64,000 nucleotides of DNA from Pleurodeles waltl. Taxonomy: Eukaryota; Chordata; Amphibia; Caudata; Salamandridae. Within the stretch, counting starts at the first letter, position 1; every line of letters begins with the position of its first letter. The notes under the pieces were generated by a model. It searched no databases, had not been told where the DNA came from, and saw only the letters and a program-made list of their open reading frames with translations. The stretch spans positions 664,854,575 through 664,918,574 of the forward strand of contig NC_090451.1 of NCBI RefSeq assembly GCF_031143425.1. The letters are read 5' to 3'. The translations under genes and the position numbers were made by a program. Shown here piece after piece: positions 1 through 10,961 of the stretch.

Positions 1-514
1 ACCCAAAGAAGCCTGTAACTTAGCCCCTTCCCTTTTAGGTGAAGAGCTAAAGGTGTGGTTCTGGGCACTGACAGCTGTCAGTGGCCTCTGCTGGGTGTTA
101 GCCTTTATGGCTGCACTATCCTTAGCATGGTGGTCTGACCCCATGCCAAATAGCAAGTTAGGCCCCCTGACCCTATTAGTCATGGTGGGGTTACTCCAGC
201 TCTGGGTAACCTCTCTGGGTAAGCTAGGGGTAACCCTGGCCAAGATAAGGTTAGCAGAGGTGGATACCTCTAAGACCAAAATAGAAAGAATGGGTGGAGA
301 CATTGAAGAGGCAGACAAGAGGCAATTCAGACTAGGTCCTATCACTGTGGAAGTAGGTCAGTTCCCCAAAGGGAATGACCTGAACAGAAGGATGTAAGGC
401 AGAGTAGGCCCTGCAACTAACCAGCCTATTTCTCCTACTCTTCCTCGCCTGACAGACTAGGAAGACTCTCCCAGCTTGGGCTGAGTCTCCTGGCCTGTGG
501 GCTGGGGGGGGGCT
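1..514 (+). mobile_element. 3' internal end of a second Gmr1-like LTR element
   Basis: This segment ends in a G-rich tract (503-512) immediately before an LTR beginning TGTGTAA at 515, the arrangement expected of a polypurine tract followed by a 3' LTR. The same arrangement occurs at 8261-8274 in the complete neighbouring element, but the sequence upstream of the tract is different (an extra membrane ORF instead of RNase H). It is therefore a piece of a related but distinct subfamily. Its relation to the LTR at 515 is discussed in the findings. Confidence 0.6.
2..397 (+). CDS. 3'-end ORF of a Gmr1-like element, two membrane segments (partial)
   Basis: The reading frame is open from the first bases of the window to a TAA at 395-397, so the start lies upstream; the first in-frame GTG is at 53. 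The visible product is about 131 residues. It has two strongly hydrophobic stretches (residues about 18-45 and 53-72 of the visible part, rich in Trp, Leu, Ala and Val), then a charged, Lys/Glu-rich tail ending in basic residues. It lies directly upstream of a G-rich polypurine tract and an LTR, the place where some LTR elements carry an env-like or accessory ORF. No cleavage site, glycosylation pattern or fusion peptide can be recognised, so env is not claimed. The neighbouring full element (515-10961) has no such ORF after its pol. Function unknown; membrane association is inferred from hydropathy only. Confidence 0.5.
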   Translation, partial: PKEACNLAPSLLGEELKVWFWALTAVSGLCWVLAFMAALSLAWWSDPMPNSKLGPLTLLVMVGLLQLWVTSLGKLGVTLAKIRLAEVDTSKTKIERMGGDIEEADKRQFRLGPITVEVGQFPKGNDLNRRM

Positions 515-3202
515 TGTGTAAAGAAATGGCTCCCTGTTGCAGTTACCCCCCACTTTTTGCCTGATACTGATGCTGACTTGACTGAGAAGTGTGCTGGGAC
601 CCTGCTAACCAGGCCCCAGCACCAGTGTTCCTTCACCTAAAATGTACCATTGTATCCACAATTGGCACACCCTGGCATTCAGATAAGTCCCTTGTAACTG
701 GTACTTCTAGTACCAAGGGCCCTGATGCCAAGGAAGGTCTCTAAGGGCTGCAGCATGTCTTATGCCACCCTGGAGACCTCTCACTCAGCACAGACACACT
801 GCTTGCCAGCTTGTGTGTGCTAGTGAGGACAAAACGAGTAAGTCGACATGGCACTCCCCTCAGGGTGCCATGCCAGCCTCTCACTGCCTATGCAGTATAG
901 GTAAGACACCCCTCTAGCAGGCCTTACAGCCCTAAGGCAGGGTGCACTATACCATAGGTGAGGGTACCAGTGCATGAGCATGGTACCCCTACAGTGTCTA
1001 AACAAAACCTTAGACATTGTAAGTGCAGGGTAGCCATAAGAGTATATGGTCTGGGAGTCTGTCAAACACGAACTCCACAGCACCATAATGGCTACACTGA
1101 AAACTGGGAAGTTTGGTATCAAACTTCTCAGCACAATAAATGCACACTGATGCCAGTGTACATTTTATTGTAAAATACACCCCAGAGGGCACCTTAGAGG
1201 TGCCCCCTGAAACTTAACCGACTATCTGTGTAGGCTGACTAGTTCTAGCAGCCTGCCACAAACCGAGACATGTTGCTGGCCCCATGGGGAGAGTGCCTTT
1301 GTCACTCTGAGGCCAGTAACAAAGCCTGCACTGGGTGGAGATGCTAACACCTCCCCCAGGCAGGAATTGTCACACCTGGCGGTGAGCCTCAAAGGCTCAC
1401 CTCCTTTGTGCCAACCCAGCAGGACACTCCAGCTAGTGGAGTTGCCCGCCCCCTCCGGCCAGGCCCCACTTTTGGCGGCAAGGCCGGAGAAAATAATGAG
1501 AAAAACAAGGAGGAGTCACTGGCCAGTCAGGACAGCCCCTAAGGTGTCCTGAGCTGAGGTGACTCTGACTTTTAGAAATCCTCCATCTTGCAGACGGAGG
1601 ATTCCCCCAATAGGGTTAGGATTGTGACCCCCTCCCCTTGGGAGGAGGCACAAAGAGGGTGTACCCACCCTCAGGGCTAGTAGCCATTGGCTACTAACCC
1701 CCCAGACCTAAACACGCCCTTAAATTTAGTATTTAAGGGCTACCCTGAACCCTAGAAAATGAGATTCCTGCAACTACAAGAAGAAGGACTGCCTAGCTGA
1801 AAACCCCTGCAGAGGAAGACCAGAAGACGACTACTGCCTTGGCTCCAGAAACTCACCGGCCTGTCTCCTGCCTTCCAAAGATCCTGCTCCAGCGACGCCT
1901 TCCAAAGGGACCAGCGACCTCGACATCCTCTGAGGACTGCCCCTGCTTCGAAAAGACAAGAAACTCCCGAGGACAGCGGACCTGCTCCAAGAAAGGCTGC
2001 AACTTTGTTTCCAGCAGCCTTGAAAGAACCCTGCAAGCTCCCCGCAAGAAGCGTGAGACTTGCAACACTGCACCCGGCGACCCCGACTCGGCTGGTGAAG
2101 ATCCAACACCTCAGGAGGGACCCCAGGACTACTCTGATACTGTGAGTACCAAAACCTGTCCCCCCTGAGCCCCCACAGCGCCGCCTGCAGAGGGAATCCC
2201 GAGGCTTCCCCTGACCGCGACTCTTTGAATCCTAAGTCCCGATGCCTGGGAGAGACCCTGCACCCGCAGCCCCCAGGACCTGAAGGACCGGACTTTCCCT
2301 GGAGAAGTGACCCCCAGGAGTCCCTCTCCCTTGCCCAAGTGGAGGTTTCCCCGAGGAACCCCCCCTTGCCTGCCTGCAGCGCTGAAGAGATCCCGAGATC
2401 TCCCATAGACTAACACTACAAACCCGACGCTTGTTTCTACACTGCACCCGGCCGCCCCCGCGCTGCTGAGGGTGAAATTCCTGTGTGGGCTTGTGTCCCC
2501 CCCGGTGCCCTACAAAACCCCCCTGGTCTGCCCTCCGAAGACGCGGGTACTTACCTGCAAGCAGACCGGAACCGGGGCACCCCCTTCTCTCCATTCTAGC
2601 CTATGCGTTTTGGGCACCGCTTTGAACTCTGCACCTGACCGGCCCTGAGCTGCTGGTGTGGTGACTTTGGGGTTGCTCTGAACCCCCAACGGTGGGCTAC
2701 CTTGGACCAAGAACTGAACCCTGTAAGTGTCTTACTTACCTGGTAAAACTAACAAAAACTTACCTCCCCCAGGAACTGTGAAAATTGCACTAAGTGTCCA
2801 CTTTTAAAATAGCTATTTGTCAATAACTTGTAAAGTATACATGCAATTTTTATGATTTAAAGTTCCTAAAGTACTTACCTGCAATACCTTTCAAATGAGA
2901 TATTACATGTAGAATTTGAACCTGTGGTTCTTAAAATAAACTAAGAAAAGATATTTTTCTATAACAAAACCTATTGGCTGGATTTGTCTCTGAGTGTGTG
3001 TACCTCATTTATTGTCTATGTGTATGTACAACAAATGCTTAACACTACTCCTTGGATAAGCCTACTGCTCGACCACACTACCACAAAATAGAGCATTAGT
3101 ATTATCTCTTTTTACCACTATTTTACCTCTAAGGGGAACCCTTGGACTCTGTGCATGCTATTCCTTACTTTGAAATAGCACATACAGAGCCAACTTCCTA
3201 CA
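515..3202 (+). repeat. 5' LTR of the Gmr1-like element (chimeric)
   Basis: It starts TG at 515 and ends CA at 3202 and is almost identical to 8274-10961 from about position 720 onward. The first roughly 200 bp differ clearly from the 3' LTR, both in base changes and small gaps, which is unexpected for a pair copied from one RNA. The LTR is unusually long. It has a C-rich, GC-rich middle (about 1780-2700) and an AT-rich 3' part with an AATAAA at 2935-2940 that may serve as polyadenylation signal. Long minus-strand frames in the GC-rich part are not supported as genes. Confidence 0.9.
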
Positions 3203-3203
3203 T

Positions 3204-3221
3204 TGGTGGATCAGCGGTGGG
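3204..3221 (+). other. Presumed primer-binding site
   Basis: The 18 bases starting TGGTGGATCAGCGG lie one base after the LTR end. A TGG start immediately 3' of the left LTR is the hallmark of a tRNA primer-binding site, because it pairs with the tRNA CCA end. The tRNA species was not identified. Confidence 0.6.
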
Positions 3222-3466
3222 GTACAAGACTTTGCATTTGCTGGACTACTCAGCCAATACCTGATCACACGACAAATTCCAAAATTGTCATTAGAAATTG
3301 ATTTTTGCAATTTGAAAAGTTTTCTAAATTCTTAAAAGACCTGCTATGGCCTTGTGTTAGATCCTGTTTAGCATTTCTTTTAGAGTTTAAAATTTTGTAA
3401 AAGTTTGAATTAGATTCTAGAACCAGTTGTAGATTCTTAAAAAGTATTCCAACTTTTAGAAGCAAA

Positions 3467-4558
3467 ATGTCTAGCACAGATGTGACTGTGGTGGAACTCG
3501 ACACCACACCTTACCTCCATCTTAAGATGAGGGAGCTAAGGTCACTCTGTAAAATAAAGAAAATAACAATGGGCCCCAAACCTACCAAAATACAGCTCCA
3601 GGAGCTTTTGGCAGAGTTTGAAAAGGCCAACCCCTCTGAGGGTGGCAACTCAGAGGAAGAGGATAGTGACTTGGAGGAAAATTCCCCCCTACCAGTCCTA
3701 TCTAGGGAGAACAGGGTCCCTCAAACCCTGACTCCAAAAATAATAGTCAGAGATGCTGGTTCCCTCACAGGAGAGACCAACACCTCTGAAATCACTGAGG
3801 ATAACCCCAGTGAAGAGGACATCCAGTTAGCCAGGATGGCCAAAAGATTGGCTTTGGAAAGACAGATCCTAGCCATAGAGAGGGAAAGACAAGAGATGGG
3901 CCTAGGACCCATCAATGGTGGCAGCAACATAAATAGGGTCAGAGATTCTCCTGACATGTTGAAAATCCCTAGAGGGATTGTAACTAAATATGAAGATGGT
4001 GATGACATCACCAAATGGTTCACAGCTTTTGAGAGGGCTTGTGTAACCAGAAAAGTGAACAGATCTCACTGGGGTGCTCTCCTTTGGGAAATGTTCACAG
4101 GAAAGTGTAGGGATAGACTCCTCACACTCTCTGGACAAGATGCAGAATCTTATGACCTCATGAAGGGTACCCTGATTGAGGGCTTTGGATTCTCCACTGA
4201 GGAGTATAGGATTAGATTCAGGGGGGCTCAAAAATCCTCGAGCCAGACCTGGGTTGACTTTGTAGTCTACTCAGTGAAAACACTAGATGGTTGGATTCAA
4301 GGCAGTGGTGTAAGTAATTATGATGGGCTGCACAATTTATTTGTGAAAGAACACCTGTTAAGTAATTGTTTCAATGATAAACTGCATCAGCATCTGGTAG
4401 ACCTAGGACCAATTTCTCCCCAAGAATTGGGAAAGAAGGCAGACCATTGGGTCAAGACAAGGGTGTCCAAGACTTCAACAGGGGGTGACCAAAAGAAAGG
4501 GGTCACAAAGACTCCCCAGGGGAAGAGTGATGAGACAACCAAAACTAAAAATAGTTAA
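3467..4558 (+). pseudogene. gag: gag-like polyprotein (capsid region)
   Basis: The ATG at 3467 opens a frame of 363 codons, 264 bp after the left LTR. The N-terminal third is acidic (Glu/Ser-rich around residues 50-75). The central part (about residues 170-330) is a helix-rich stretch with Trp and Leu residues typical of Ty3/gypsy capsids, and the C-terminus is Lys/Thr-rich. It ends at a TAA (4556-4558) lying before the zinc knuckle, so the stop separates capsid from nucleocapsid. The frame continues open past this stop, in the same phase as the protease and pol. The stop is probably a decay mutation; programmed read-through cannot be excluded from one copy. Confidence 0.75.
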
Positions 4559-5257
4559 GAGTCTTCTACAGGCCCCCAAAAACCTGCACAGGAGGGTGGG
4601 CCCAGAGCCTCTTCACAAAACAATGGGTACAAGGGTAAAAACTTTGATCCCAAAAAGGCCTGGTGTCATAGCTGTAAACAGCATGGACACCAAACTGGAG
4701 ACAAGGCCTGTCCCAAGAAAGGTTCCACTCCAAACTCCCATCCAGGTAACACTGGTATGGCTAGTCTCCAAGTGGGATCAACAGTGTGCCCAGAGCAAAT
4801 CAGGGTCCACACTGAGGCTACTCTAGTTTCTGAGGGTGGGGTGGATTTAGCCACACTAGCTGTCTGGCCGCCTAACATGCAAAAATACAGACAGCAACTC
4901 TTAATTAATGGGACTAGAATAGAGGGCCTGAGGGATACAGGTGCCAGTGTCACCATGGTGACAGAGAAACTGGTTTCCCCTGGCCAATACCTGACTGGAA
5001 AAACTTACACAGTCACCAACGCTGACAATCAGAGAAAAGTACATCCCATGGCAATGGTTACTTTAGAATGGGGAGGGGTCAATGGCCTGAAACAGGTGGT
5101 GGTCTCCTCAAATATCCCAGTGGACTGTCTGCTTGAAAATGACCTGGAGTCCTCAGCATGGGCTGAGGTAGAACTAAAAACCCATGCAGCAATGCTGGGT
5201 ATCCCTGAACTGGTGTGTGTGAAAACAAGAGCACAATGCAAGGCACAGGGTGAATAA
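4559..5257 (+). pseudogene. nucleocapsid zinc knuckle and retroviral-type aspartic protease
   Basis: This continues in the gag frame. A Cys/His cluster near 4660-4710 has the order C-x2-C-x4-H-x6-C, a zinc-knuckle-like motif with slightly wide spacing. It is followed by a retropepsin-type protease whose catalytic triad D-T-G-A-S lies at 4934-4948, in the expected context of hydrophobic residues and an N-G-T turn about ten residues upstream. The segment is closed by a TAA at 5255-5257. The protease would process the polyprotein. The downstream linker (5258-5614) stays in the same phase but has another TAA at 5411-5413. Together with the stop at 4556 this shows one ancestral gag-pol frame broken by nonsense codons. 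Confidence 0.8.
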
Positions 5258-5413
5258 GTAGAGCTGGAGTCTGGAAGAATGGCCCAGCCTACCAAGAGAA
5301 CAGGAAAGTCAGTTGGGAAACCAACTGCAACACAGCAAAAGAAAGGGAACCTCTCTTCTCAGGAAGAAGTTCTGCCCTATGAGGGAACTGAGCCTTTGGG
5401 GCTTGAACCTTAA

Positions 5414-8011
5414 CAGGTTGAGCTCTTAGGCCCAGGGGGACCCTCAAGGGAGGAGCTGTGTAAGGGACAAGAAACCTGTCCCTCTCTTGAAGGCCTTAGG
5501 CAGCAAGCTGCTGAAGAGTCCAAGGGCAAGAAAAATGGAACACATAGGGTCTATTGGGAAGATGGACTCCTGTACACTGAGGCCAGAGACCCCAAACCTG
5601 GTGCCACTAGGAGAGTGGTAGTGCCTCAGCTGTTCAGAGAGTTCATCCTAACATTGGCCCATGACATTCCCCTTGCTGGACATTTGGGACAAACCAAGAC
5701 GTGGGAGAGGTTAGTCAACCACTTCTACTGGCCCAATATGTCCAACATGGTTAAGGAGTTTTGCCTCTCCTGCCCCACCTGTCAAGCCAGTGGTAAGACA
5801 GGTGGGCACCCAAAGGCCCCCCTCATTCCACTTCCAGTGGTGGGGGTCCCCTTTGAAAGAGTGGGTGTGGACATAGTTGGTCCACTGGAACCTCCCACAG
5901 CCTCAGGAAATATGTATATCCTGGTAGTAGTGGATCATGCTACTAGGTATCCTGAAGCTATTCCCCTTAGGTCGACTACTGCCCCTGCAGTAGCCAAGGC
6001 CCTCATTGGTATCTTTACCAGAGTGGGTTTCCCTAAGGAGGTGGTGTCTGACAGAGGTACCAACTTCATGTCAGCATACCTGAAACATATGTGGAATGAG
6101 TGTGGAGTGACTTATAAATTCACTACACCTTACCATCCACAAACTAATGGCTTGGTTGAGAGATTCAACAAGACATTAAAAGGCATGATCATGGGGCTCC
6201 CAGAAAAACTCAAAAGGAGATGGGATGTCCTCTTGCCATGTCTGCTTTTCGCTTACAGAGAGGTGCCACAGAAGGGAGTAGGATTCTCACCCTTTGAACT
6301 TCTGTTTGGTCATCCTGTAAGGGGACCACTTGCTCTTGTTAAAGAAGGCTGGGAGAGACCTCTTCATGAGCCTAAACAAGACATAGTGGACTATGTACTT
6401 GGCCTTCGCTCTAGAATGGCGGAGTACATGGAAAAGGCAACCAAAAACCTTGAGGCCAGCCAACAGCTCCAGAAGTTTTGGTATGACCAAAAGGCTGCAC
6501 TGGTTGAGTTCCAACCAGGGCAGAAAGTCTGGGTTCTGGAGCCTGTGGCTCCCAGGGCACTCCAGGACAAATGGAGTGGCCCTTACCCAGTGCTAGAAAG
6601 GAAGAGTCAGGTCACCTACCTGGTGGACCTGGGCACAAGCAGGAGCCCCAAGAGGGTGATCCATGTGAACCGCCTTAAGCTCTTCCATGACAGGGCTGAT
6701 GTGAATCTGTTGATGGTAACAGATGAGGATCAGGAGGCAGAGAGTGAACCTCTCCCTGATCTTCTGTCATCAGACCCAAAAGATGGCACAGTAGATGGAG
6801 TGATCTACTCAGACACCCTCTCTGGCCAACAGCAAGCTGATTGTAGGAGAGTCCTACAACAGTTTCCTGAACTCTTCTCCTTAACCCCTGGTCAGACACA
6901 CCTGTGTACCCATGATGTGGACACAGGAGACAGCATGCCTGTCAAGAACAAAATCTTTAGACAATCTGACCATGTTAAGGAAAGCATCAAGGTGGAAGTC
7001 CACAAGATGCTGGAATTGGGAGTAATTGAGCGCTCTGACAGCCCCTGGGCTAGCCCAGTGGTCTTAGTCCCCAAACCTCACACCAAAGATGGAAAGAAAG
7101 AGATGAGGTTTTGTGTGGACTACAGAGGGCTCAATTCTGTCACCAAGACAGATGCTCATCCAATTCCAAGAGCTGATGAGCTCATAGATAAATTAGGTGC
7201 TGCCAAATTCTTAAGTACCTTTGACTTGACAGCAGGGTACTGGCAAATAAAAATGGCACCTGGAGCAAAAGAGAAAACAGCATTCTCCACACCTGATGGG
7301 CATTATCAGTTTACTGTTATGCCCTTTGGTTTAAAGAATGCCCCTGCCACCTTCCAAAGGTTGGTGAATCAAGTCCTTGCTGGCTTGGAGTCCTTTAGCA
7401 CAGCTTATCTTGATGATATTGCTGTCTTTAGCTCCACCTGGCAGGATCACCTGGTCCACCTGAAGAAGGTTTTGAAGGCTCTGCAATCTGCAGGCCTCTC
7501 TATCAAGGCATCCAAATGCCAGATAGGGCAGGGAACTGTGGTTTACTTGGGCCACCTTGTAGGTGGAGGCCAAGTTCAGCCACTCCAACCCAAGATCCAG
7601 ACTATTCTGGACTGGGTAGCTCCAAAAACCCAGACTCAAGTCAGGGCATTCCTTGGCTTGACTGGGTATTACAGGAGGTTTGTGAAGGGATATGGATCCA
7701 TTGTGACAGCCCTCACTGAACTCACCTCCAAGAAAATGCCCAAGAAAGTGAACTGGACTGTGGAATGCCAACAGGCCTTTGACACCCTGAAACAAGCAAT
7801 GTGCTCAGCACCAGTTCTAAAAGCTCCAGATTATTCTAAGCAGTTCATTGTGCAGACTGATGCCTCTGAACATGGGATGGGGCAGTTTTGTCCCAAACAA
7901 ATGATGATGGCCTTGACCAGCCTGTTGCTTTCATTAGCAGGAGGTTACTCCCCAGGGAGCAGCGTTGGAGTGCCATTGAGAGGGAGGCCTTTGCTGTGGT
8001 TTGGTCCCTGA
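5414..8011 (+). pseudogene. pol: pol: integrase followed by reverse transcriptase (Gmr1 order)
   Basis: The frame is open from the TAA at 5411-5413. Counting residues from the GTG at 5615: an HHCC zinc domain (H16, H23, C53, C56); an integrase core with D86, D146 and E182 giving the canonical D-D-35-E spacing; and a GPY/F-type C-terminal module (about residues 300-350). Then comes a Ty3/gypsy RT with the motif R-F-C-V-D-Y-R-G-L-N, F-D-L-T-A-G-Y-W in motif A and Y-L-D-D at 7406-7417, and the start of RNase H (T-D-A-S near 7858). Integrase inserts the cDNA; RT and RNase H copy the RNA. In ordinary Ty3/gypsy elements integrase is last, so this order marks the Gmr1 lineage. A one-base loss at about 7876-7882 shifts the frame, and the residues from there to 8011 are out-of-frame nonsense. 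Confidence 0.92.
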
Positions 8012-8244
8012 AGAAGCTGAGACCATACCTCTTTGGGACTCACTTCCTAGTTCAAACTGACCACAGACCTCTCAAATGGCTGATGCAAATGAAAGGGGAA
8101 AATCCTAAACTGTTGAGGTGGTCCATCTCCCTACAGGGAATGGACTTTATAGTGGAACACAGACCTGGGACTGCCCATGCCAATGCAGATGGCCTTTCCA
8201 GGTTCTTCCACTTAGAAAATGAAGACACTCTTGGGAAAGGTTAG
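7888..8244 (+). pseudogene. RNase H domain of the same pol, in the shifted frame
   Basis: This frame resumes the RNase H homology lost upstream: the E-R-E-A-F-A-V-V-W motif (about 7974-8000), then T-D-H-R-P-L near 8059-8076 and a final D-G-L-S-R at about 8188-8202, the usual end of Ty3/gypsy RNase H. It ends TAG at 8242-8244, 17 bases before the polypurine tract. There is no chromodomain and no extra ORF after it, in contrast to the element fragment at 1-514. Confidence 0.88.
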
Positions 8245-8260
8245 TCTCATCCTCTTTCGT

Positions 8261-8272
8261 TTGGGGGGGGGG
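8261..8272 (+). other. Polypurine tract
   Basis: A TTGGGGGGGGGG run immediately precedes the 3' LTR at 8274. A G-rich purine run at this place is the expected primer for plus-strand DNA synthesis. A very similar run occurs at 503-512. Confidence 0.75.
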
Positions 8273-8273
8273 T

Positions 8274-10961
8274 TGTGTAAGGAAATGCCTCCTTGGCATG
8301 GTTGCCCCCTGACTTTTTGCCTTTGCTGATGCTATGTTTAAAATTGAAAGTGTGCTGAGGCCTGCTAACCAGGCCCCAGCACCAGTGTTCTTTCCCTAAC
8401 CTGTACTTTTGTATCCACAATTGGCAGACCCTGGCATCCAGATAAGTCCCTTGTAACTGGTACTTCTGGTACCAAGGGCCCTGATGCCAAGGAAGGTCTC
8501 TAAGGGCTGCAGCATGTCTTATGCCACCCTGGGGACCTCTCACTCAGCACAGACACACTGCTTGCCAGCTTGTGTGTGCTAGTGAGGACAAAACGAGTAA
8601 GTCGACATGGCACTCCCCTCAGGGTGCCATGCCAGCCTCTCACTGCCTATGCAGTATAGGTAAGACACCCCTCTAGCAGGCCTTACAGCCCTAAGGCAGG
8701 GTGCACTATACCATAGGTGAGGGTACCAGTGCATGAGCATGGTACCCCTACAGTGTCTAAACAAAACCTTAGACATTGTAAGTGCAGGGTAGCCATAAGA
8801 GTATATGGTCTGGGAGTCTGTCAAACACGAACTCCACAGCACCATGATGGCTACACTGAAAACTGGGAAGTTTGGTATCAAACTTCTCAGCACAATAAAT
8901 GCACACTGATGCCAGTGTACATTTTATTGCAAAATACACCCCAGAGGGCACCTTAGAGGTGCCCCCTGAAACTTAACCGACTATCTGTGTAGGCTGACTA
9001 GTTCCAGCAGCCTGCCACACTAGAGACATGTTGCTGGCCCCATGGGGAGAGTGCCTTTGTCACTCTGAGGCCAGTAACAAAGCCTGCACTGGGTGGAGAT
9101 GCTAACACCTCCCCCAGGCAGGAGCTGTAACACCTGGCGGTGAGCCTCAAAGGCTCACCCCTTTGTCACAGCACCGCAGGACACTCCAGCTAGTGGAGTT
9201 GCCCGCCCCCTCCGGCCCGGCCCCCACTTTTGGCGGCAAGGCCAGAGAAAATAATGAGAATAACAAGGAGGAGTCACTGGCCAGTCAGGACAGCCCCTAA
9301 GGTGTCCTGAGCTGAGGTGACTCTAACTTTTAGAAATCCTCCATCTTGCAGATGGAGGATTCCCCCAATAGGGTTAGGATTGTGACCCCCTCCCCTTGGG
9401 AGGAGACACAAAGAGGGTGTACCCACCCTCAGGGCTAGTAGCCATTGGCTACTAACCCCCCAGACCTAAACACGCCCTTAAATTTAGTATTTAAGGGCTA
9501 CCCTGAACCCTAGAAAATGAGATTCCTGCAACTACAAGAAGAAGGACTGCCTAGCTGAAAACCCCTGCAGAGGAAGACCAGAAGACGACTACTGCCTTGG
9601 CTCCAGAAACTCACCGGCCTGTCTCCTGCCTTCCAAAGATCCTGCTCCAGCGACGCCTTCCAAAGGGACCAGCGACCTCGACATCCTCTGAGGACTGCCC
9701 CTGCTTCGAAAAGACAAGAAACTCCCGAGGACAGCGGACCTGCTCCAAGAAAGGCTGCAACTTTGTTTCCAGCAGCCTTGAAAGAACCCTGCAAGCTCCC
9801 CGCAAGAAGCGTGAGACTTGCAACACTGCACCCGGCGACCCCGACTCGGCTGGTGGAGATCCAACACCTCAGGAGGGACCCCAGGACTACTCTGATACTG
9901 TGAGTACCAAAACCTGTCCCCCCTGAGCCCCCACAGCGCCGCCTGCAGAGGGAATCCCGAGGATTCCCCTGACCGCGACTCTTTGAATCCTAAGTCCCGA
10001 CGCCTGGGAGAGACCCTGCACCCGCAGCCCCCAGGACCTGAAGGACCGGACTTTCCCTGGAGAAGTGACCCCCAGGAGTCCCTCTCCCTTGCCCAAGTGG
10101 AGGTTTCCCCGAGGAACCCCCCCCTTGCCTGCCTGCAGCGCTGAAGAGATCCCGAGATCTCCCATAGACTAACACTACAAACCCGACGCTTGTTTCTACA
10201 CTGCACCCGGCCGCCCCTGCGCTGCTGAGGGTGAAATTCCTGTGTGGGCTTGTGTCCCCCCCGGTGCCCTACAAAACCCCCCTGGTCTGCCCTCCGAAGA
10301 CGCGGGTACTTACCTGCAAGCAGACCGGAACCGGGGCACCCCGTTCTCTCCATTCTAGCCTATGCGTTTTGGGCACCGCTTTGAACTCTGCACCTGACCG
10401 GCCCTGAGCTGCTGGTGTGGTGACTTTGGGGTTGCTCTGAACCCCCAACGGTGGGCTACCTTGGACCAAGAACTGAACCCTGTAAGTGTCTTACTTACCT
10501 GGTAAAACTAACAAAAACTTACCTCCCCCAGGAACTGTGAAAATTGCACTAAGTGTCCACTTTTAAAATAGCTATTTGTCAATAACTTGTAAAGTATACA
10601 TGCAATTTTTATGATTTAAAGTTCCTAAAGTACTTACCTGCAATACCTTTCAAATGAGATATTACATGTAGAATTTGAACCTGTGGTTCTTAAAATAAAC
10701 TAAGAAAAGATATTTTTCTATAACAAAACCTATTGGCTGGATTTGTCTCTGAGTGTGTGTACCTCATTTATTGTCTATGTGTATGTACAACAAATGCTTA
10801 ACACTACTCCTTGGATAAGCCTACTGCTCGACCACACTACCACAAAATAGAGCATTAGTATTATCTCTTTTTACCACTATTTTACCTCTAAGGGGAACCC
10901 TTGGACTCTGTGCATGCTATTCCTTACTTTGAAATAGCACATACAGAGCCAACTTCCTACA
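8274..10961 (+). repeat. 3' LTR of the Gmr1-like element
   Basis: It begins TGTGTAAGG and ends CTTCCTACA, and is 2688 bp long, the same as the 5' LTR. Outside the first roughly 200 bp only scattered substitutions separate the two LTRs, plus one more divergent patch opposite 1365-1430. This suggests a fairly recent insertion or later gene conversion. The solo LTR at 52832-55510 is a more diverged, inverted relative. Confidence 0.9.

Larger units (their letters stand above)
515..10961 (+). mobile_element. Gmr1-like Ty3/gypsy LTR retrotransposon, complete but mutated
   Basis: Two LTRs of 2688 bp each (515-3202 and 8274-10961) begin TGTGTAA and end CTTCCTACA, and they enclose a 5.07-kb internal region. 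Inside, all in one frame, are a gag-like ORF, a zinc knuckle, a DTG protease, a DDE integrase, then a Ty3/gypsy RT and RNase H, followed by a G-rich polypurine tract. Integrase upstream of RT is the order described for the Gmr1 group of deuterostome Ty3/gypsy elements and is otherwise typical of Ty1/copia. Three in-frame stops and one frameshift make this copy non-autonomous. There is no target-site duplication: left neighbour GGGCT, right neighbour CTCAA. The right flank continues as an older LTR of the same family, so insertion into that LTR followed by recombination is likely. Confidence 0.9.

Noticed and set aside
2..397. Calling the 3' ORF an envelope gene
   Set aside because: Two hydrophobic stretches only; no signal peptide, cleavage site or fusion peptide visible.
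820..1134. 104-codon minus-strand frame repeated identically at 8579-8893
   Set aside because: Repeated only because it is part of both LTRs; no protein family pattern.
9589..10353. 254-codon minus-strand frame inside the Gmr1-like LTR
   Set aside because: It lies in GC-rich LTR sequence, shifts or breaks in the other LTR copies (191 codons in the 5' LTR) and has no recognisable motifs.
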